Origin: Xestospongia muta | Taxonomy: Eukaryota; Porifera; Demospongiae; Haplosclerida; Petrosiidae | DNA length: 64,000 nucleotides | Assembly: GCA_963693285.1 (NCBI GenBank) | Contig: OY848919.1 | Coordinates: 3,167,827 to 3,231,826, forward strand | Reading direction: 5' to 3' | Shown here: piece after piece, positions 19,710 to 30,330 of the stretch | Layout: each line of letters opens with the position of its first letter | Numbering within the stretch: the first letter of the stretch is position 1 | Made by a program: the position numbers and the translations under genes | The notes under the pieces: generated by a model | What the model was told of the DNA's origin: nothing | The model's database searches: none | What the model saw: only the letters and a program-made list of their open reading frames with translations

Positions 19710-22700
19710 TTATGGACTTAAGAGTGGCTCACGATATTCACAATAATTATCATCAAAAAATGAGGAGTCCAAATCTTCTCTTAAATATCTAGGATGAGTC
19801 ACTGGTTGTGAAATTTTGAAATGTTGGGTCATTTTCTTCGTTAACGTTTTAACACCATTGATGTAACCTATAAAACGAACTTGTTGTCCAGTAACTAACA
19901 TTATATGATAGAACACAACTACAATGAAAGTAAAGATCAGTACATGTACAAATGTAGCATCAACTATTCCTAAAGTACAAAAGTACTTTGTTCTTTCAAT
20001 GAAGTACCAGTTAGTACACAGTATAGTACCATAGTTGATCATGACAGAGAGATCTAAGATATTTATGAACTTGTTTTTAAATGGCTTTAAATAGGCTTGA
20101 ACAGTCACAAATAGCACATAAACAGGAAGAATGATAAAAAAACCAAATAAAAGAATGCTTGTGCTCCTTCCTCGATTTATGGCGTAAGTAATTGACACAA
20201 CAATCAGTAAGAGTTGTCTAGCAGTAAACCAATATTGTTTGTTGTGTTTATAAGGAGCATGGATAGCTTCATATATTGGTCGAAGATATTCTCTTATTTT
20301 GTTAGATTTCATTAGTAGACGACCAGTTAGAATTATTAACATGTAAGGTATTAGAAAGATACCAACTATCACTGATGTTACTATCATTAACACAAAATGT
20401 TTACCTTCTCCATATGTAACACTGCCATCATTGTACCAAACATTTATTGGTTTATTCATAGTACTGTTGTATAATTGGACACGTGTGAAGACATCAAAGA
20501 GTGCTAGTAATAATTTTGAGAAGGAGAGGTGTACAACAGTAACAAGTACTTGAACTGAAGAGTGAGATATTTTGTTAGAAAGACTTAGAAAAAAGCGACT
20601 AAAGATAATGAGGACAACAACTATTGTCAGGAGATAAAGTGGGAATAATAAACTGAGACCAGCTTTCCATAATTCATTCATTCCATTGTAAAAACAAAGA
20701 GGAAAACCAAGATTCAGATTCATAATGGAAATTAAAAACAAAGCTACTTTCATGCTATACCTTATAACCCAATTACATTGTCTTGTATTAATAGACAGAA
20801 TGTCAAGTAAGCCAGCATTAGCCACCTGAGCATAGAATAAAATACCATTGAGTGTACCAGTGGTTAAAGTAAGTCTGAGAGCATATAACAAGTAAATGAG
20901 GAGTGGACCAGCTGCTGCATAAAAGACTAGTGTCCATAACGACCAATTACTACAATGTCTACATTCTGTAGAACCAAACACAACACTGTACTTAACACCA
21001 AAGACAGTAGAACACTTACTGCATAAAATTCCGTCTCTGTTCTTATGACACAATGATGAATTCACTGAAAAGTCTTTAGTTGTTAGTAAAAATGAATTAT
21101 TGTCAAAACGAAAAACACTAAAGGTAGGATCTCCATTGCAGTATCCATGATGGCAATTTTCCGAGAAAAGAAAAATGAATGGTTTTTCATTTCTAACACC
21201 AACCCATGAATCAAATGGCCTGTTAAATGTTTTAGTATTGATACTACAGTTAGGAGTATAGCCATCAAAATCTAATGACAATAAAAGATGTGAACAGATA
21301 CATGATCCAGTTAGTGAGTTCAATTCAAAACCAGGTGGACAAGATTTTAAAGTGATGTCAACAACTGTTATATTAGCAATATTGGGAACAGTGAATAGTA
21401 GAGCACCATATTTGGGTATGTCCAATGTACTGTTATCATTGGTATGTATAGTTATATTAATGAGAGTACAGTCAACAAATTCTTTTATAACTTGTGTACT
21501 CTGTCTCTCTGACAAGTACCAATTGATGTCCGATGTAAAACCGGTATTTATATTTCTAACTACAGCTACAGAAACAATGGAGTAACTGTAATTACCGACA
21601 GCATTAATAGCAGCTATTGAAAACGTAACTGTCTCTCCAGGATAAGCATCATATTTATTGAGTATGCTAGAATTGTTTGTGTTACATATTGTCAACTTTA
21701 CTGGAGTAGTAGAAAGTTGAATAAGATTATTTGATATAAAAGTGAAGATTTTGTTATAAATTTCTGTTGCCTTTGTGGAACTAACCCAAGTATAATTGTT
21801 CATGTAACAGTTATATAATTTTGGTGAAAAGACAGAGTTACCAGTGACTGTTGCTTTATTGTTTTCAAATAACACTGCTATATCATCATATTGTGTAGTG
21901 TTAACTTGAAATGTACAATATGTCTCATCAAATCTATTGCTAAGATCATATATAGCTCCTCCACTAGATAGAGCTGTGTTATTTGTAAAGTTAGCTTGAA
22001 GTCCTTGACCAAGATGAATGAGACTATCTCCTATTAACAGAATAGCACCTCCATTAATACCTGTATTGTTGTTAAAGACTATATGTCCCTCTAGAGTAAT
22101 ATCAGATCGAATTGCCTCTATAATTGTACCATAGTTAAAAGAAAAATTGCTAGGGTTTTGTAAGGATCCTTTTATTATGATATTGTTTATATCCGAAAAT
22201 TTGAAGAGGCTGGCTGGAAAAAATGATGCTGATACAATATGCAATTTTGATATTCCATTGTTATATGCTTCAATAGATTCCAATACAAAGGATATGTTAT
22301 TTCTCTCTGGTGGATATAAAACTGCAAATATACAAGATCCAGAAAGTAGAGCTTTGTTTTTGTTAAAAGTAACATTAGAAAATGTGAAACAGATGGGAAT
22401 TGTTTTAACATTCATCATGGCAATATAAACAACACCTTCTTGTTTATCTCTAAAAATACCTCCAAATGAAAATGTAAAATGTACATTAATTATTTGAAGA
22501 GGTTGGTATATTTCATTAGTAGATGATCTGGAAAGTTTATCAAAGAATAACACAAGACCACTTCCATGACATTTTTGATTAATCCCATTTGATTTAAACT
22601 TTGAATGTTTAATAACAGTCTGTGAGTGTGTTTTTGTTTCCAAATGTAATAACAGCATTGCTCCAGCTATTGAACCTGCATTGTCGATAAAAGTACATTG

Positions 22701-23567
22701 AGATATGTCAACTTGAACATTGGTGTTTGCTCCAATGTAATATATTGTAAGTCCTGCAGCATTGATGACTGGTTTCTTAGAATGTTTATTTTTAAAAGAA
22801 TTGTAGAGATCTGTAACACACACATATCCTGAGTAAGCTACATAGTCAAAATTGTGTGAAAAAGTAGAATTTGTAATTATTAACTTATATTTGTTTGTAT
22901 AGGAGAGTGTTTTGGGTGATTCTTGATACATTAACAACACTCCACTACCAACACTGTACGTATTTTTGTGCTGTGTTACCGTTTCAACACCTTGTGAACC
23001 AATTATTTTAATAGAATCCAAAGTAACATTAGGTAAGTTAACAGTTACAATAGCAAACCCATAGTGCTGGGATATACTCACATCTCTCATAACAAGATGA
23101 CTGATCTCAGTGAACACCAGTACAGCAGCATGATATTGTGTGAAGTAGACAAGAGAACTGGTTGAATTGATAATGTCAAGTTGTTCATTATCAAGTGTAG
23201 TAAGGTTAGCACCACAACCAGTAAATGTCACTTTCTGTAGAGTCAGACTACTACTTCCAGTGAAAACAAATCCAATAGTTGGATGGGTAATGTTAACATA
23301 AGTTGAAGAGATACATTGAATAGTAGCCATTGAGTGGTTACCTTGTATGGTAAGTGAGTAATTGGTATTAATGGTACACAAACTCCCATTACCACTAATA
23401 TTGTAGACAGTATCCCGGAGGAGAAGAGTAGTGTCACCAGTGTAATTATAGTGATGACACAAGTATAACTGGAGGAGTTGATCTTGTGAAGTAATATTGA
23501 TTACCTTATTACATTTACTACATATCAGTAGTGAGTGAAAGAGGAGTACCAACATAAGCCACTTCAT
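19710..23567 (-). CDS. Beta-helix multi-pass membrane protein, paralogue 3
   Basis: 1285 codons, start in the standard MKWLM context. Signal peptide 1-19; N-terminal cap with paired cysteines (CHHYNYTGDTTLLL, SLCTINTNYSL, IQCISS) to about 90; beta-helix-like repeats with FTNNTALSSGGAIYDL near 534; Ig-like segment YPGETVTFSIAAINAVGNY; CPPGFEL at about 742; CSNWSLW at about 872. Hydrophobic segments lie at about 878-900, 906-925, 933-950, 968-988, 1001-1020, 1055-1078, 1113-1128, 1136-1155, 1165-1185 and 1203-1225; tail DSSFFDDNYCEYREPLLSP. The usual Ser-Glu-Tyr is Cys-Glu-Tyr here, and one Trp of CSNWWLW is Ser. Sister of gene 1 across the whole length; both 5' flank and 3' flank (ACTTAGTACTGAAA, CAAAACAATAATGGAG) are shared, so they are copies of one gene-plus-flank unit. 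Function unknown. Confidence 0.88.
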   Translation of the reverse strand: MKWLMLVLLFHSLLICSKCNKVINITSQDQLLQLYLCHHYNYTGDTTLLLRDTVYNISGNGSLCTINTNYSLTIQGNHSMATIQCISSTYVNITHPTIGFVFTGSSSLTLQKVTFTGCGANLTTLDNEQLDIINSTSSLVYFTQYHAAVLVFTEISHLVMRDVSISQHYGFAIVTVNLPNVTLDSIKIIGSQGVETVTQHKNTYSVGSGVLLMYQESPKTLSYTNKYKLIITNSTFSHNFDYVAYSGYVCVTDLYNSFKNKHSKKPVINAAGLTIYYIGANTNVQVDISQCTFIDNAGSIAGAMLLLHLETKTHSQTVIKHSKFKSNGINQKCHGSGLVLFFDKLSRSSTNEIYQPLQIINVHFTFSFGGIFRDKQEGVVYIAMMNVKTIPICFTFSNVTFNKNKALLSGSCIFAVLYPPERNNISFVLESIEAYNNGISKLHIVSASFFPASLFKFSDINNIIIKGSLQNPSNFSFNYGTIIEAIRSDITLEGHIVFNNNTGINGGAILLIGDSLIHLGQGLQANFTNNTALSSGGAIYDLSNRFDETYCTFQVNTTQYDDIAVLFENNKATVTGNSVFSPKLYNCYMNNYTWVSSTKATEIYNKIFTFISNNLIQLSTTPVKLTICNTNNSSILNKYDAYPGETVTFSIAAINAVGNYSYSIVSVAVVRNINTGFTSDINWYLSERQSTQVIKEFVDCTLINITIHTNDNSTLDIPKYGALLFTVPNIANITVVDITLKSCPPGFELNSLTGSCICSHLLLSLDFDGYTPNCSINTKTFNRPFDSWVGVRNEKPFIFLFSENCHHGYCNGDPTFSVFRFDNNSFLLTTKDFSVNSSLCHKNRDGILCSKCSTVFGVKYSVVFGSTECRHCSNWSLWTLVFYAAAGPLLIYLLYALRLTLTTGTLNGILFYAQVANAGLLDILSINTRQCNWVIRYSMKVALFLISIMNLNLGFPLCFYNGMNELWKAGLSLLFPLYLLTIVVVLIIFSRFFLSLSNKISHSSVQVLVTVVHLSFSKLLLALFDVFTRVQLYNSTMNKPINVWYNDGSVTYGEGKHFVLMIVTSVIVGIFLIPYMLIILTGRLLMKSNKIREYLRPIYEAIHAPYKHNKQYWFTARQLLLIVVSITYAINRGRSTSILLFGFFIILPVYVLFVTVQAYLKPFKNKFINILDLSVMINYGTILCTNWYFIERTKYFCTLGIVDATFVHVLIFTFIVVVFYHIMLVTGQQVRFIGYINGVKTLTKKMTQHFKISQPVTHPRYLREDLDSSFFDDNYCEYREPLLSP

Positions 23568-23799
23568 GTTGCTAGGATCTAGTCTACTCTATTTACAAAA
23601 GGCAACTTGATACTTTGACCTTCTATTTGATTAACGTGTTTATTTTCATATTTTAATTTTAAACTACTTGTTAAATATCGAGGGAAATCATTAGATAATA
23701 AATTGAAAACAAACTTGTGACCACAAAACTTACCCATTTCACACTTTCAATAAAGTGTCTGATTACAATTGAGCTGTTAGTAATATAATGTAGATATGT
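23568..23799. promoter_or_regulatory. Upstream flank of gene 3
   Basis: Duplicate of the gene 1 upstream flank (8454-8689) with scattered differences and small indels. Presumed promoter and leader; no motif can be named with confidence. Confidence 0.4.
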
Positions 23800-24183
23800 A
23801 GCATTAATTACATGTTACCATAACTCAATTATATTTTAATAACTAATACATGTTGTCCAGTAACCAACACTATATGATAGAACACAACTATGTACAGACA
23901 AAAATATCAGTATATATACAAATGTGATATTAAATACTCCTACCTGATATACATACTGATTAAGTTCCAATTAGGACACATGCAGTAGAGTGCTGTAGTT
24001 AATCATGATGTAAAGATCTAAGATATTTATGACTTTCTTTAAATAGTTTCTCCTTTGATAAATGTTAAAAACATATGTACATAAGAATCAATAAAAGATG
24101 TTAACCAGTAAACCAGTAATTGTTGCTATATATAATATTAACCATTTACATATCAGTGTAAGTACTAACATATGTCACTTCAT
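23800..24183 (-). pseudogene. Mini-relic copy 3 (signal peptide joined to C-terminal helices)
   Basis: Same order and break as 780-1166 and 8690-9061, with start ATG at 24181-24183 and C-terminal helix sequence beginning near 23845. Stops throughout. Confidence 0.6.
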
Positions 24184-24535
24184 ATTGTGCCAGTGAACAC
24201 AAGTTCTACTTAATCTACAAAAGGAACATTGTTTTATTTGATATTTCGGTTTATAAAATATAGAATATGTTTGCCCAACAATAAATAGCAAGGGAGACTA
24301 TTAGATAAAGTTTTGAAAGTAAATGTGACTATAAAACCAACATGTTTACAAGATGATATTATGATTAGATTTTGAGTTGTTATTAAGATACTATAATACT
24401 GTTAATACATAAATATATGTGCTTGACATCAGTAAGATAATTAATACTTTATAGTTGTGTGTCTTCATTTTAATTTCAATACATCAATTTTCTGACTACT
24501 ACAATTAATTCTGAAATTGGCTCATGTGACGTTGG
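24184..24535. repeat. Flank sequence matching 9060-9240 and 9660-9840
   Basis: This spacer matches the spacer upstream of gene 1 but lacks the 138-bp tandem copy and the hairpin insertion, so it acts as the empty-site comparison for them. No gene is seen. Confidence 0.55.
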
Positions 24536-24539
24536 ATCA

Positions 24540-24800
24540 TACTAGTTCTTCATAAGACATTGAGCTATTTTCATCAATGAACATTGAACAGCATTGATAT
24601 AACCTATAAAATGTGCTTTTTATTCAGTAATTAGGACTGTATGATAGTGGACAACTATAAAGGATCAGTATATACAAATGTGATATCCAATATACCCACC
24701 TACTGTCCAATAAAGTAATTAATTACTAATTAAGTTTCAATTAATACACATGTGGTATAGCATTATCGTAAATGATGTACAAATATAAGATGAACATGAT
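24540..24800 (-). pseudogene. C-terminal paralogue relic interrupted by copia fragment
   Basis: Decayed minus-strand copy of the final helix and tail-proximal region, homologous to 9840-10095 (AACCTATAAAATG, then CAGTAATTAGGACTGTATGA). Its continuation lies beyond the inserted element, from about 25140, as shown by the uninterrupted version at 10060-10110. Confidence 0.55.
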
Positions 24801-25139
24801 ACTAGGCCCCACAGACCATTAGCCAGCAGCAGATGTTTCATTTGGAATTTCCAAACGAACCAATTGTTTGCATCTAGTCTGTCAATAGAACATTTTGTTT
24901 GTCCAATTGTTGCTTCAGCCATAATAGCGTCGATCTGGGCTCATAACCTGTTAGCAGAGTCTGAGCAACGAATTAATTCTCGAGATAACAATAATCACAA
25001 AAACAAGTCAACGAGAGAGATTGATCAAAAGATACATATATAAGACAGTACAAAAAAAAAATCATTTTATATAGCATCATTAACAGGAAGTATTACATAA
25101 CTATGTTACATAAATATACTTATAGATCACTGTTCTCCA
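24801..25139 (-). mobile_element. Ty1/copia retrotransposon 5' fragment (LTR, PBS, gag start)
   Basis: Reading the minus strand: a short putative LTR of about 191 bp (25139 to 24949) that starts TGGAGAACAG, holds a TATATAAAA box near 25065-25074 and ends CTAACA. It is followed directly by a primer-binding site GGTTATGAGCCCAGATCGAC (24948 to about 24927) that fits the anticodon arm of initiator tRNA-Met, as known for copia. Then comes an ATG (24920-24922) opening a gag frame, MAEATIGQTKCSIDRLDANN followed by WFVWKFQMKHLLLANGLWGL, typical of the copia gag N-terminus. The frame breaks after 41 codons where host sequence resumes. Protease, integrase, RT and the other LTR are absent. Sequence resembling ATTATCGTAAATGATG...GAACATGAT occurs on both sides, so the junction is not a simple 5-bp target duplication. 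Confidence 0.75.
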
Positions 25140-25214
25140 TTATCATAAATGATGAACATGATTTGTTTTGGATGGAATATGAAAGCAAAGAATGATGGAC
25201 TTGATAATTGGTAC

Positions 25215-25302
25215 ATAAATCAAATAACTCTTGTATTCACTGACAAACACAAAGTGACTTATGTTGGTACTTCTCTTTATGAAATATGAAAATATATTAA
25301 AA
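25215..25302 (+). pseudogene. Inverted gene-start relic (plus strand)
   Basis: The leader GGTACATAAATCAAATAACT and a damaged start (AAAGTGACTTATGTTGGTAC, ATG lost) correspond to the gene-start relics at 10190 and 12005. It is the most decayed of the three. Confidence 0.5.
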
Positions 25303-25304
25303 TA

Positions 25305-25800
25305 ATTGCCACAAGTTCTATTTGTGTTCCTTATGAAAATAGCAAAACAATGTATTATTGTTTATACTATTCAACATTTTTACTGATTTATTTGTATATA
25401 CAAAGACTATTTCACAATGTAAACAATATGAATATTTTTCTTTGGTTTGAAAACAACTGATTCAAAAGATGTAAGAATTTCGCATGTTTTACAAAATAAG
25501 AGCTTTATATGTGAATGGTATTTACAAATATACAAAGTTTTGTAAACAGTTATTAACTTAGAGGTATCTGTATTCATATCTCTATGACAATCACATGTCA
25601 CAAACTTTACTTTCATTATGTCATATATTATGAATGAGTCAACTCAGTTGATGTGAAGTGTACTAAACTGTGGTATAGTTTACTATCTCTTTCCATTGAC
25701 TACTAACATAGTTACAAGTGAATATGTCAATTTGATATATTTTGATTTAACAACTAACTAAGTGATTTTAAAACAAAAGAATACAATATAATTAAAAAAT
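25305..25800. repeat. Recurrent 3'-flank module, copy 4
   Basis: Very close to 12110-12600 and likewise ending about 30 bp from the stop codon of a gene (gene 4). A 69-codon minus-strand frame within it (25407-25616) is not conserved. Confidence 0.65.
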
Positions 25801-25826
25801 TAGTGAGATGGCAAATGTATAACTTT

Positions 25827-28800
25827 TTATGGACTTATGAGGGGTTCACGATATTCAGAATAGTTATCATCAAAAAATGAGGAGTCCAACTCTTCTCTAA
25901 AATGTCTTTGGTGCGACACTCGTTGTGATTTCTTAAGACATTGGGTCACTTTCTTCATTGAGTTTTGAACAAAATTGATGTAACCTATAAAACGAGCTTG
26001 TTGTCCAGTAACTAACACTATATGATAGAACACAACTACAGAGAAAGTAAACATCACTATATATACAAATGTGATGTTCAATATTCCAGATGTACAATAT
26101 TGGTCCTCATTAATAAAGTACCAATTAGTGCATACAATAATACCATAGTTGATCATTACAGAAAGATCTAAAAGGTTTACTATCGTGTTTTTAAATGGTC
26201 TTAGATGAGCTTGAACAGTGACAAACACAAAATAAACAGGTAAAATGATAGAGAAAGGAAGTAAAAGATTTCTGCCACGATAGGTTGTATACATAATGTA
26301 CACAAAAATTAGTAAGAGTTGTCTAGCAGTAAACCAATATTGTTTGTTATATTTATAAGGAGCATGGATAGCTTCATATATTGGTCGAAGATATTCTCTT
26401 ATTTTGTTAGATTTCATTAGTAGACGACCAGTTAGAATTATTAACATGTAAGGTATTAGAAAGATACCAACTATTACTGATGTTACTATCATTAACACAA
26501 AGTGATCACCCACTCCATATGTAACACTGCCATCATTAAACCAAGCACTCTGTGGTTCTTTCGAAGTACTGTTGTATAATTGGACAGGTGTTAAGACATC
26601 AACAATTGCTAGTAGTAATTTTGAAAAGGAGAGGTGTACAACAGTAACTAGTACTTGAACTGAGGAGTGAGTGATTCTGTTAGAAAGCCTTAGAGAAAAA
26701 CGACTGAGGATAATGAAGACAGTAACAATTGCCAGGAGATAAAGGGGAAAGACTAAACAAAGACCAGCTTTCCAGAGCTCTGTCATCCCATTGTAAAAAC
26801 ACAGAGGAAACCCAAGATTCAGATTCATAGTAGAAATAAAAAATATTGCCGTTTTCATGCAAAAATTGATTGACAAAGAAAATTGATTAGATTTTATGGA
26901 AAAAAGGTCCAATAATCCAGCGTTTGCGATCTGAACATAGAATATAATTCCATTAAGTGTACCAGTTGTTAATGTAAGTCTGAGAGCATATAACAGGTAC
27001 ATCAGGAGGGGACCAGCTACTGCATAGAGGACTAGTGTCCACAACCACCAGTTACTACATTGTCTACATTCTGTAGAACCAAACACTACACTGTAATTAA
27101 CACCATTAATAGTAGAACATTTACTACATAACATTCCTTCTCTGTTGTTATTACACAATGACGAAAAACCTTTCAGATCCTCTGAAGTAAGAACAAACAT
27201 TCCATCATTGATGTAATGAAAAACACTGAGGTTAACACCAACATTACAATATCCATAATGACAATGTAGAGCTAAAAGGAAAACATGTGTCTTATTATTA
27301 ACTTGTACTGAACCAACCCAAGAAGTGAACGTTGGTCTGTTAAATGTTTTGGTATTAATGCTACAGTTAGGAGTGTAGCCTTCAATATTTAGTAGGAGGT
27401 GTGAACATATGCAAGATCCGGTTTTTGAGTTCAGTTCAAAACCAGGTGGACAAGATTTTAAAGTGATATCTACAATTGTTATATTATCAATACTGGGAAT
27501 AGTGAATAGTAGGGCACCATCAAGTATATCCAATGTACTGTTATCATTGGTATGTATAGTTATATTAATGACAGTACAGTCTTCGATTTCTCTTATAACT
27601 TGTGTATCTTCTCTTTCTGAGAACCACCAGTTGATGTGTGTAAATGCTGAATGCTTTCTTTTCCTAACTGCTGCTATATTAATAATAGAATAACTGTGTT
27701 GTCCTACAGCATCAATAGCAGCCACAGAAAAATTAATTGTCTGTCCAGGATAAGCATCAGATGAATATGGTATAACAGAATTATGTGTGTGACATATTGT
27801 TAAATTCACTGGAGTAGTAGAAAGCTCATAAGTGTTGTTTGCTATTAATTTAAAGATGGCTTTGTAAATGTCAGCAGCCATTATAGAATTTACATAAGGA
27901 TCATCCATGGTACAGTTGTACAATTTAGATGAAAAGACAGAGTTACCAGTGACTGTTGCTTTATTGTTTTCAAATAACACTACTATATCATCATATTGTG
28001 TAGTGTTAACTTGAAATGTACAGTATGTTTGATAAAATATACTCAAATGAGCATATATAGCTCCTCCACTAGACAAAGCTGTGTTATTTGTAAAGTTAGC
28101 TCGAAGTCTTTGAGTGAGATAAATGAGACTATCTCCTATTAACATAATAGCACCTCCGTTAATACCTGTATTGTTGTTAAAGACTATATATCCCTCTAGA
28201 GTAATATCAGATCGAATAGCCTCTATAACTGTACCAATGTTGAAAGAAAGATTACTAGGTTTTACTGGTGATCCATTTATTTTGATTCTGTTGATGTTTA
28301 AAAATGTAAAGAGGCTGGCTGGTAAAAAAGTTGGTGATACAACATCTATATTTAATATCCCATTTTTGTATGCGTGAATGGATTCCAATAAAAAATATAC
28401 GCTATTTCTTCGCGTTTTTGGAAATGAAACTGCATAGATACAAGATCCAGATATTGATGCTTGGTTTCCCTTAAAGGCAACATGGGAAAATTTGAAACAC
28501 GTTGTTATTTTCGTAACATTCTTGACAGCAATAAAAACAACACCTAGTTGTTTATCTGTAAAAAGACTTCCAGGTGAAAATGTAAAATTTACATCAACTA
28601 CCTGTAGAGGAAAATATGTTTTGCTGATGTTAAGTAATGATGATCTTGATAGTCCATCAAGAAACAGCACAAGACCACTTCCATGACATTTTCGAATATT
28701 GCCATTTGATTCAAACTTGGAATTTTTAATAACAGTTTGTGAGTATGTTGTCGATTTTAAGTGTAATATGAGCATTGCTCCTGCTACAGAACCTATATTG

Positions 28801-29672
28801 ACTTTAAAGGTACATTGAAAAAAATTGATTTGAGCTTTAGTGTTATTTCCAATATAATATATTGTAAGTCCAGCAGCATTGATAAGTGGTTTATTAGAAA
28901 CTTTGTTTTTAAAAGAATTGTAGAGATCTGTAACACACACATATCCTGAGTAGGCAAAATTGTAGGAAAGTGTAGAGGATGTAATTATTAAGTTATATTG
29001 GTTTGCATACGAGGGTGTTTTGTGTGAATCTTGATACATTAACAACAGTCCACTACCAACAACGTACCTATTTTTGTACTGTGCTACCGTTTCAACACCT
29101 TGTGAACCAGTTATTTTAATAGAATCCAAAGTACCATTAGGTAAGTTAACAGCTATAATAGCAAACCCATAGTACTGGGATATACTCACATCTCTCATAG
29201 CAAGATAACTGATCTCAGTAAACACCAGTACAGCAGCATGATATTGTGTGAAGTAGACAAGAGAACTAGTGGAGTTCATAATGTCAAGTTGTTCATTATC
29301 AAGTGTAGTAAGGTTAGCACCACAACCAATAAATGTCACTCTCTGTAGAGTCAGACTACTACTTCCAGTGAAGACAAATCCAATAGTTGGATGGGTAGAG
29401 TTAATGTGATTGGAAGAAATACATTGAATAGTAGTAGCCATTGAGTGGTTACCCTGTATTGTAAGTGAGTAATTGGTATTAATGGTACACAAACTCCCAT
29501 TACCACTAATATTGTAGACTGTATCCAGGAGAAGAGTAGTGTCACCAGTGTAATTATAGTGATGACACATGAACTGGAGTAGATGATCTTGTGAAGTAAT
29601 ATTGATTACCTTATTACATTTACTACATATCAGTAGTAAGTGAAAGAGGAGTACCAACATAAACCACTTCAT
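25827..29672 (-). CDS. Beta-helix multi-pass membrane protein, paralogue 4
   Basis: 1281 codons, MKWFM start. Same domain order: signal peptide 1-19, beta-helix-like ectodomain with LSSGGAIYAH near 539, CPPGFELNSKTGSC at about 742, helices from about 876, tail DSSFFDDNYSEYREPLISP. Near residue 34 the usual LQLYLCHHY is LQFMCHHY, shared only with gene 9. The Ig-like segment (CHTHNSVIPYSSDAYPGQTI onward to INWWFSERE) is identical or nearly so to gene 8. From the second hydrophobic segment to the tail it is nearly identical to gene 5. CSKCSTINGVNYSVVFGS is intact. The gene therefore shares separate patches with three different paralogues, which points to conversion or crossing over. Function unknown. 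Confidence 0.88.
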   Translation of the reverse strand: MKWFMLVLLFHLLLICSKCNKVINITSQDHLLQFMCHHYNYTGDTTLLLDTVYNISGNGSLCTINTNYSLTIQGNHSMATTIQCISSNHINSTHPTIGFVFTGSSSLTLQRVTFIGCGANLTTLDNEQLDIMNSTSSLVYFTQYHAAVLVFTEISYLAMRDVSISQYYGFAIIAVNLPNGTLDSIKITGSQGVETVAQYKNRYVVGSGLLLMYQDSHKTPSYANQYNLIITSSTLSYNFAYSGYVCVTDLYNSFKNKVSNKPLINAAGLTIYYIGNNTKAQINFFQCTFKVNIGSVAGAMLILHLKSTTYSQTVIKNSKFESNGNIRKCHGSGLVLFLDGLSRSSLLNISKTYFPLQVVDVNFTFSPGSLFTDKQLGVVFIAVKNVTKITTCFKFSHVAFKGNQASISGSCIYAVSFPKTRRNSVYFLLESIHAYKNGILNIDVVSPTFLPASLFTFLNINRIKINGSPVKPSNLSFNIGTVIEAIRSDITLEGYIVFNNNTGINGGAIMLIGDSLIYLTQRLRANFTNNTALSSGGAIYAHLSIFYQTYCTFQVNTTQYDDIVVLFENNKATVTGNSVFSSKLYNCTMDDPYVNSIMAADIYKAIFKLIANNTYELSTTPVNLTICHTHNSVIPYSSDAYPGQTINFSVAAIDAVGQHSYSIINIAAVRKRKHSAFTHINWWFSEREDTQVIREIEDCTVINITIHTNDNSTLDILDGALLFTIPSIDNITIVDITLKSCPPGFELNSKTGSCICSHLLLNIEGYTPNCSINTKTFNRPTFTSWVGSVQVNNKTHVFLLALHCHYGYCNVGVNLSVFHYINDGMFVLTSEDLKGFSSLCNNNREGMLCSKCSTINGVNYSVVFGSTECRQCSNWWLWTLVLYAVAGPLLMYLLYALRLTLTTGTLNGIIFYVQIANAGLLDLFSIKSNQFSLSINFCMKTAIFFISTMNLNLGFPLCFYNGMTELWKAGLCLVFPLYLLAIVTVFIILSRFSLRLSNRITHSSVQVLVTVVHLSFSKLLLAIVDVLTPVQLYNSTSKEPQSAWFNDGSVTYGVGDHFVLMIVTSVIVGIFLIPYMLIILTGRLLMKSNKIREYLRPIYEAIHAPYKYNKQYWFTARQLLLIFVYIMYTTYRGRNLLLPFSIILPVYFVFVTVQAHLRPFKNTIVNLLDLSVMINYGIIVCTNWYFINEDQYCTSGILNITFVYIVMFTFSVVVFYHIVLVTGQQARFIGYINFVQNSMKKVTQCLKKSQRVSHQRHFREELDSSFFDDNYSEYREPLISP

Positions 29673-29844
29673 GTTGTCAATGAAAAGGAAATTTACTTGA
29701 TCTATAAAAGAAACTTGACACTAAACTTCTATCTATTTTCTTTCACTTGCGATAAAAAATATCATTGCTTTTCTACACTTACATTCAGGTTTTTATAAAG
29801 TATAGAATGTTTATACAAACAATAAATACCAAGGTAACTGACAT
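29673..29844. promoter_or_regulatory. Upstream flank of gene 4
   Basis: The first part of the 765-bp spacer between genes 4 and 5. On the minus strand it carries ACTTTATAAAAACC near 29788-29801 and the conserved leader CATTGACAAC before the ATG. It resembles the flanks of genes 2 and 5. A TATA-type promoter is possible but unproven. Confidence 0.35.
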
Positions 29845-30330
29845 AATGTTTTGTGTTCCTTATAAAAACAACGAAACATATTATTGTTTGTACTATTCAA
29901 CATTTTTACTGATTTATTTGTATATACAAAGACAATTTCACAATGTAAACAATATGATAATATATCTTTGGTGTAAAAACAGTCAATTCAAAAATGTAAA
30001 CATTTCTGATGTTTAACAAAATGAGACCTTTATATATAAATGGTATTTACAAATATACAGAGATTTTTGCAAACAGTTATTAACTTAGATGTATCTGTAT
30101 TCATATCTCTTGGACAATCACATGTCATAAACTTTACTTTCATTATGTCATATATTATGAATGAATCAACTCAGTTGATGTGAAATGTACTAAATTGTTG
30201 ATTTGTTTACTCTTCTCAACAGACTACTAGCATAGTTACATGTTAAAATTTTATTTTTTAATTCTGTTGAAATCATTTTGACTCTACAATAATTCAAGTG
30301 TCTTTAAAATAAAAAGATAAAAAAACAAGA
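29845..30330. repeat. Recurrent 3'-flank module, copy 5
   Basis: The module directly 3' of gene 5, very close to 34505-34985 behind gene 6. Landmarks are the same as copy 1, ending with an ATTTTATTTTTTAATTCTG block shared only by copies 5 and 6. Confidence 0.65.

Noticed and set aside
25407..25616. 69-codon minus-strand frame MKVKFVTCDCHRD in the 3'-flank module
   Set aside because: The corresponding positions in the five other module copies are interrupted, so it is not a conserved gene.
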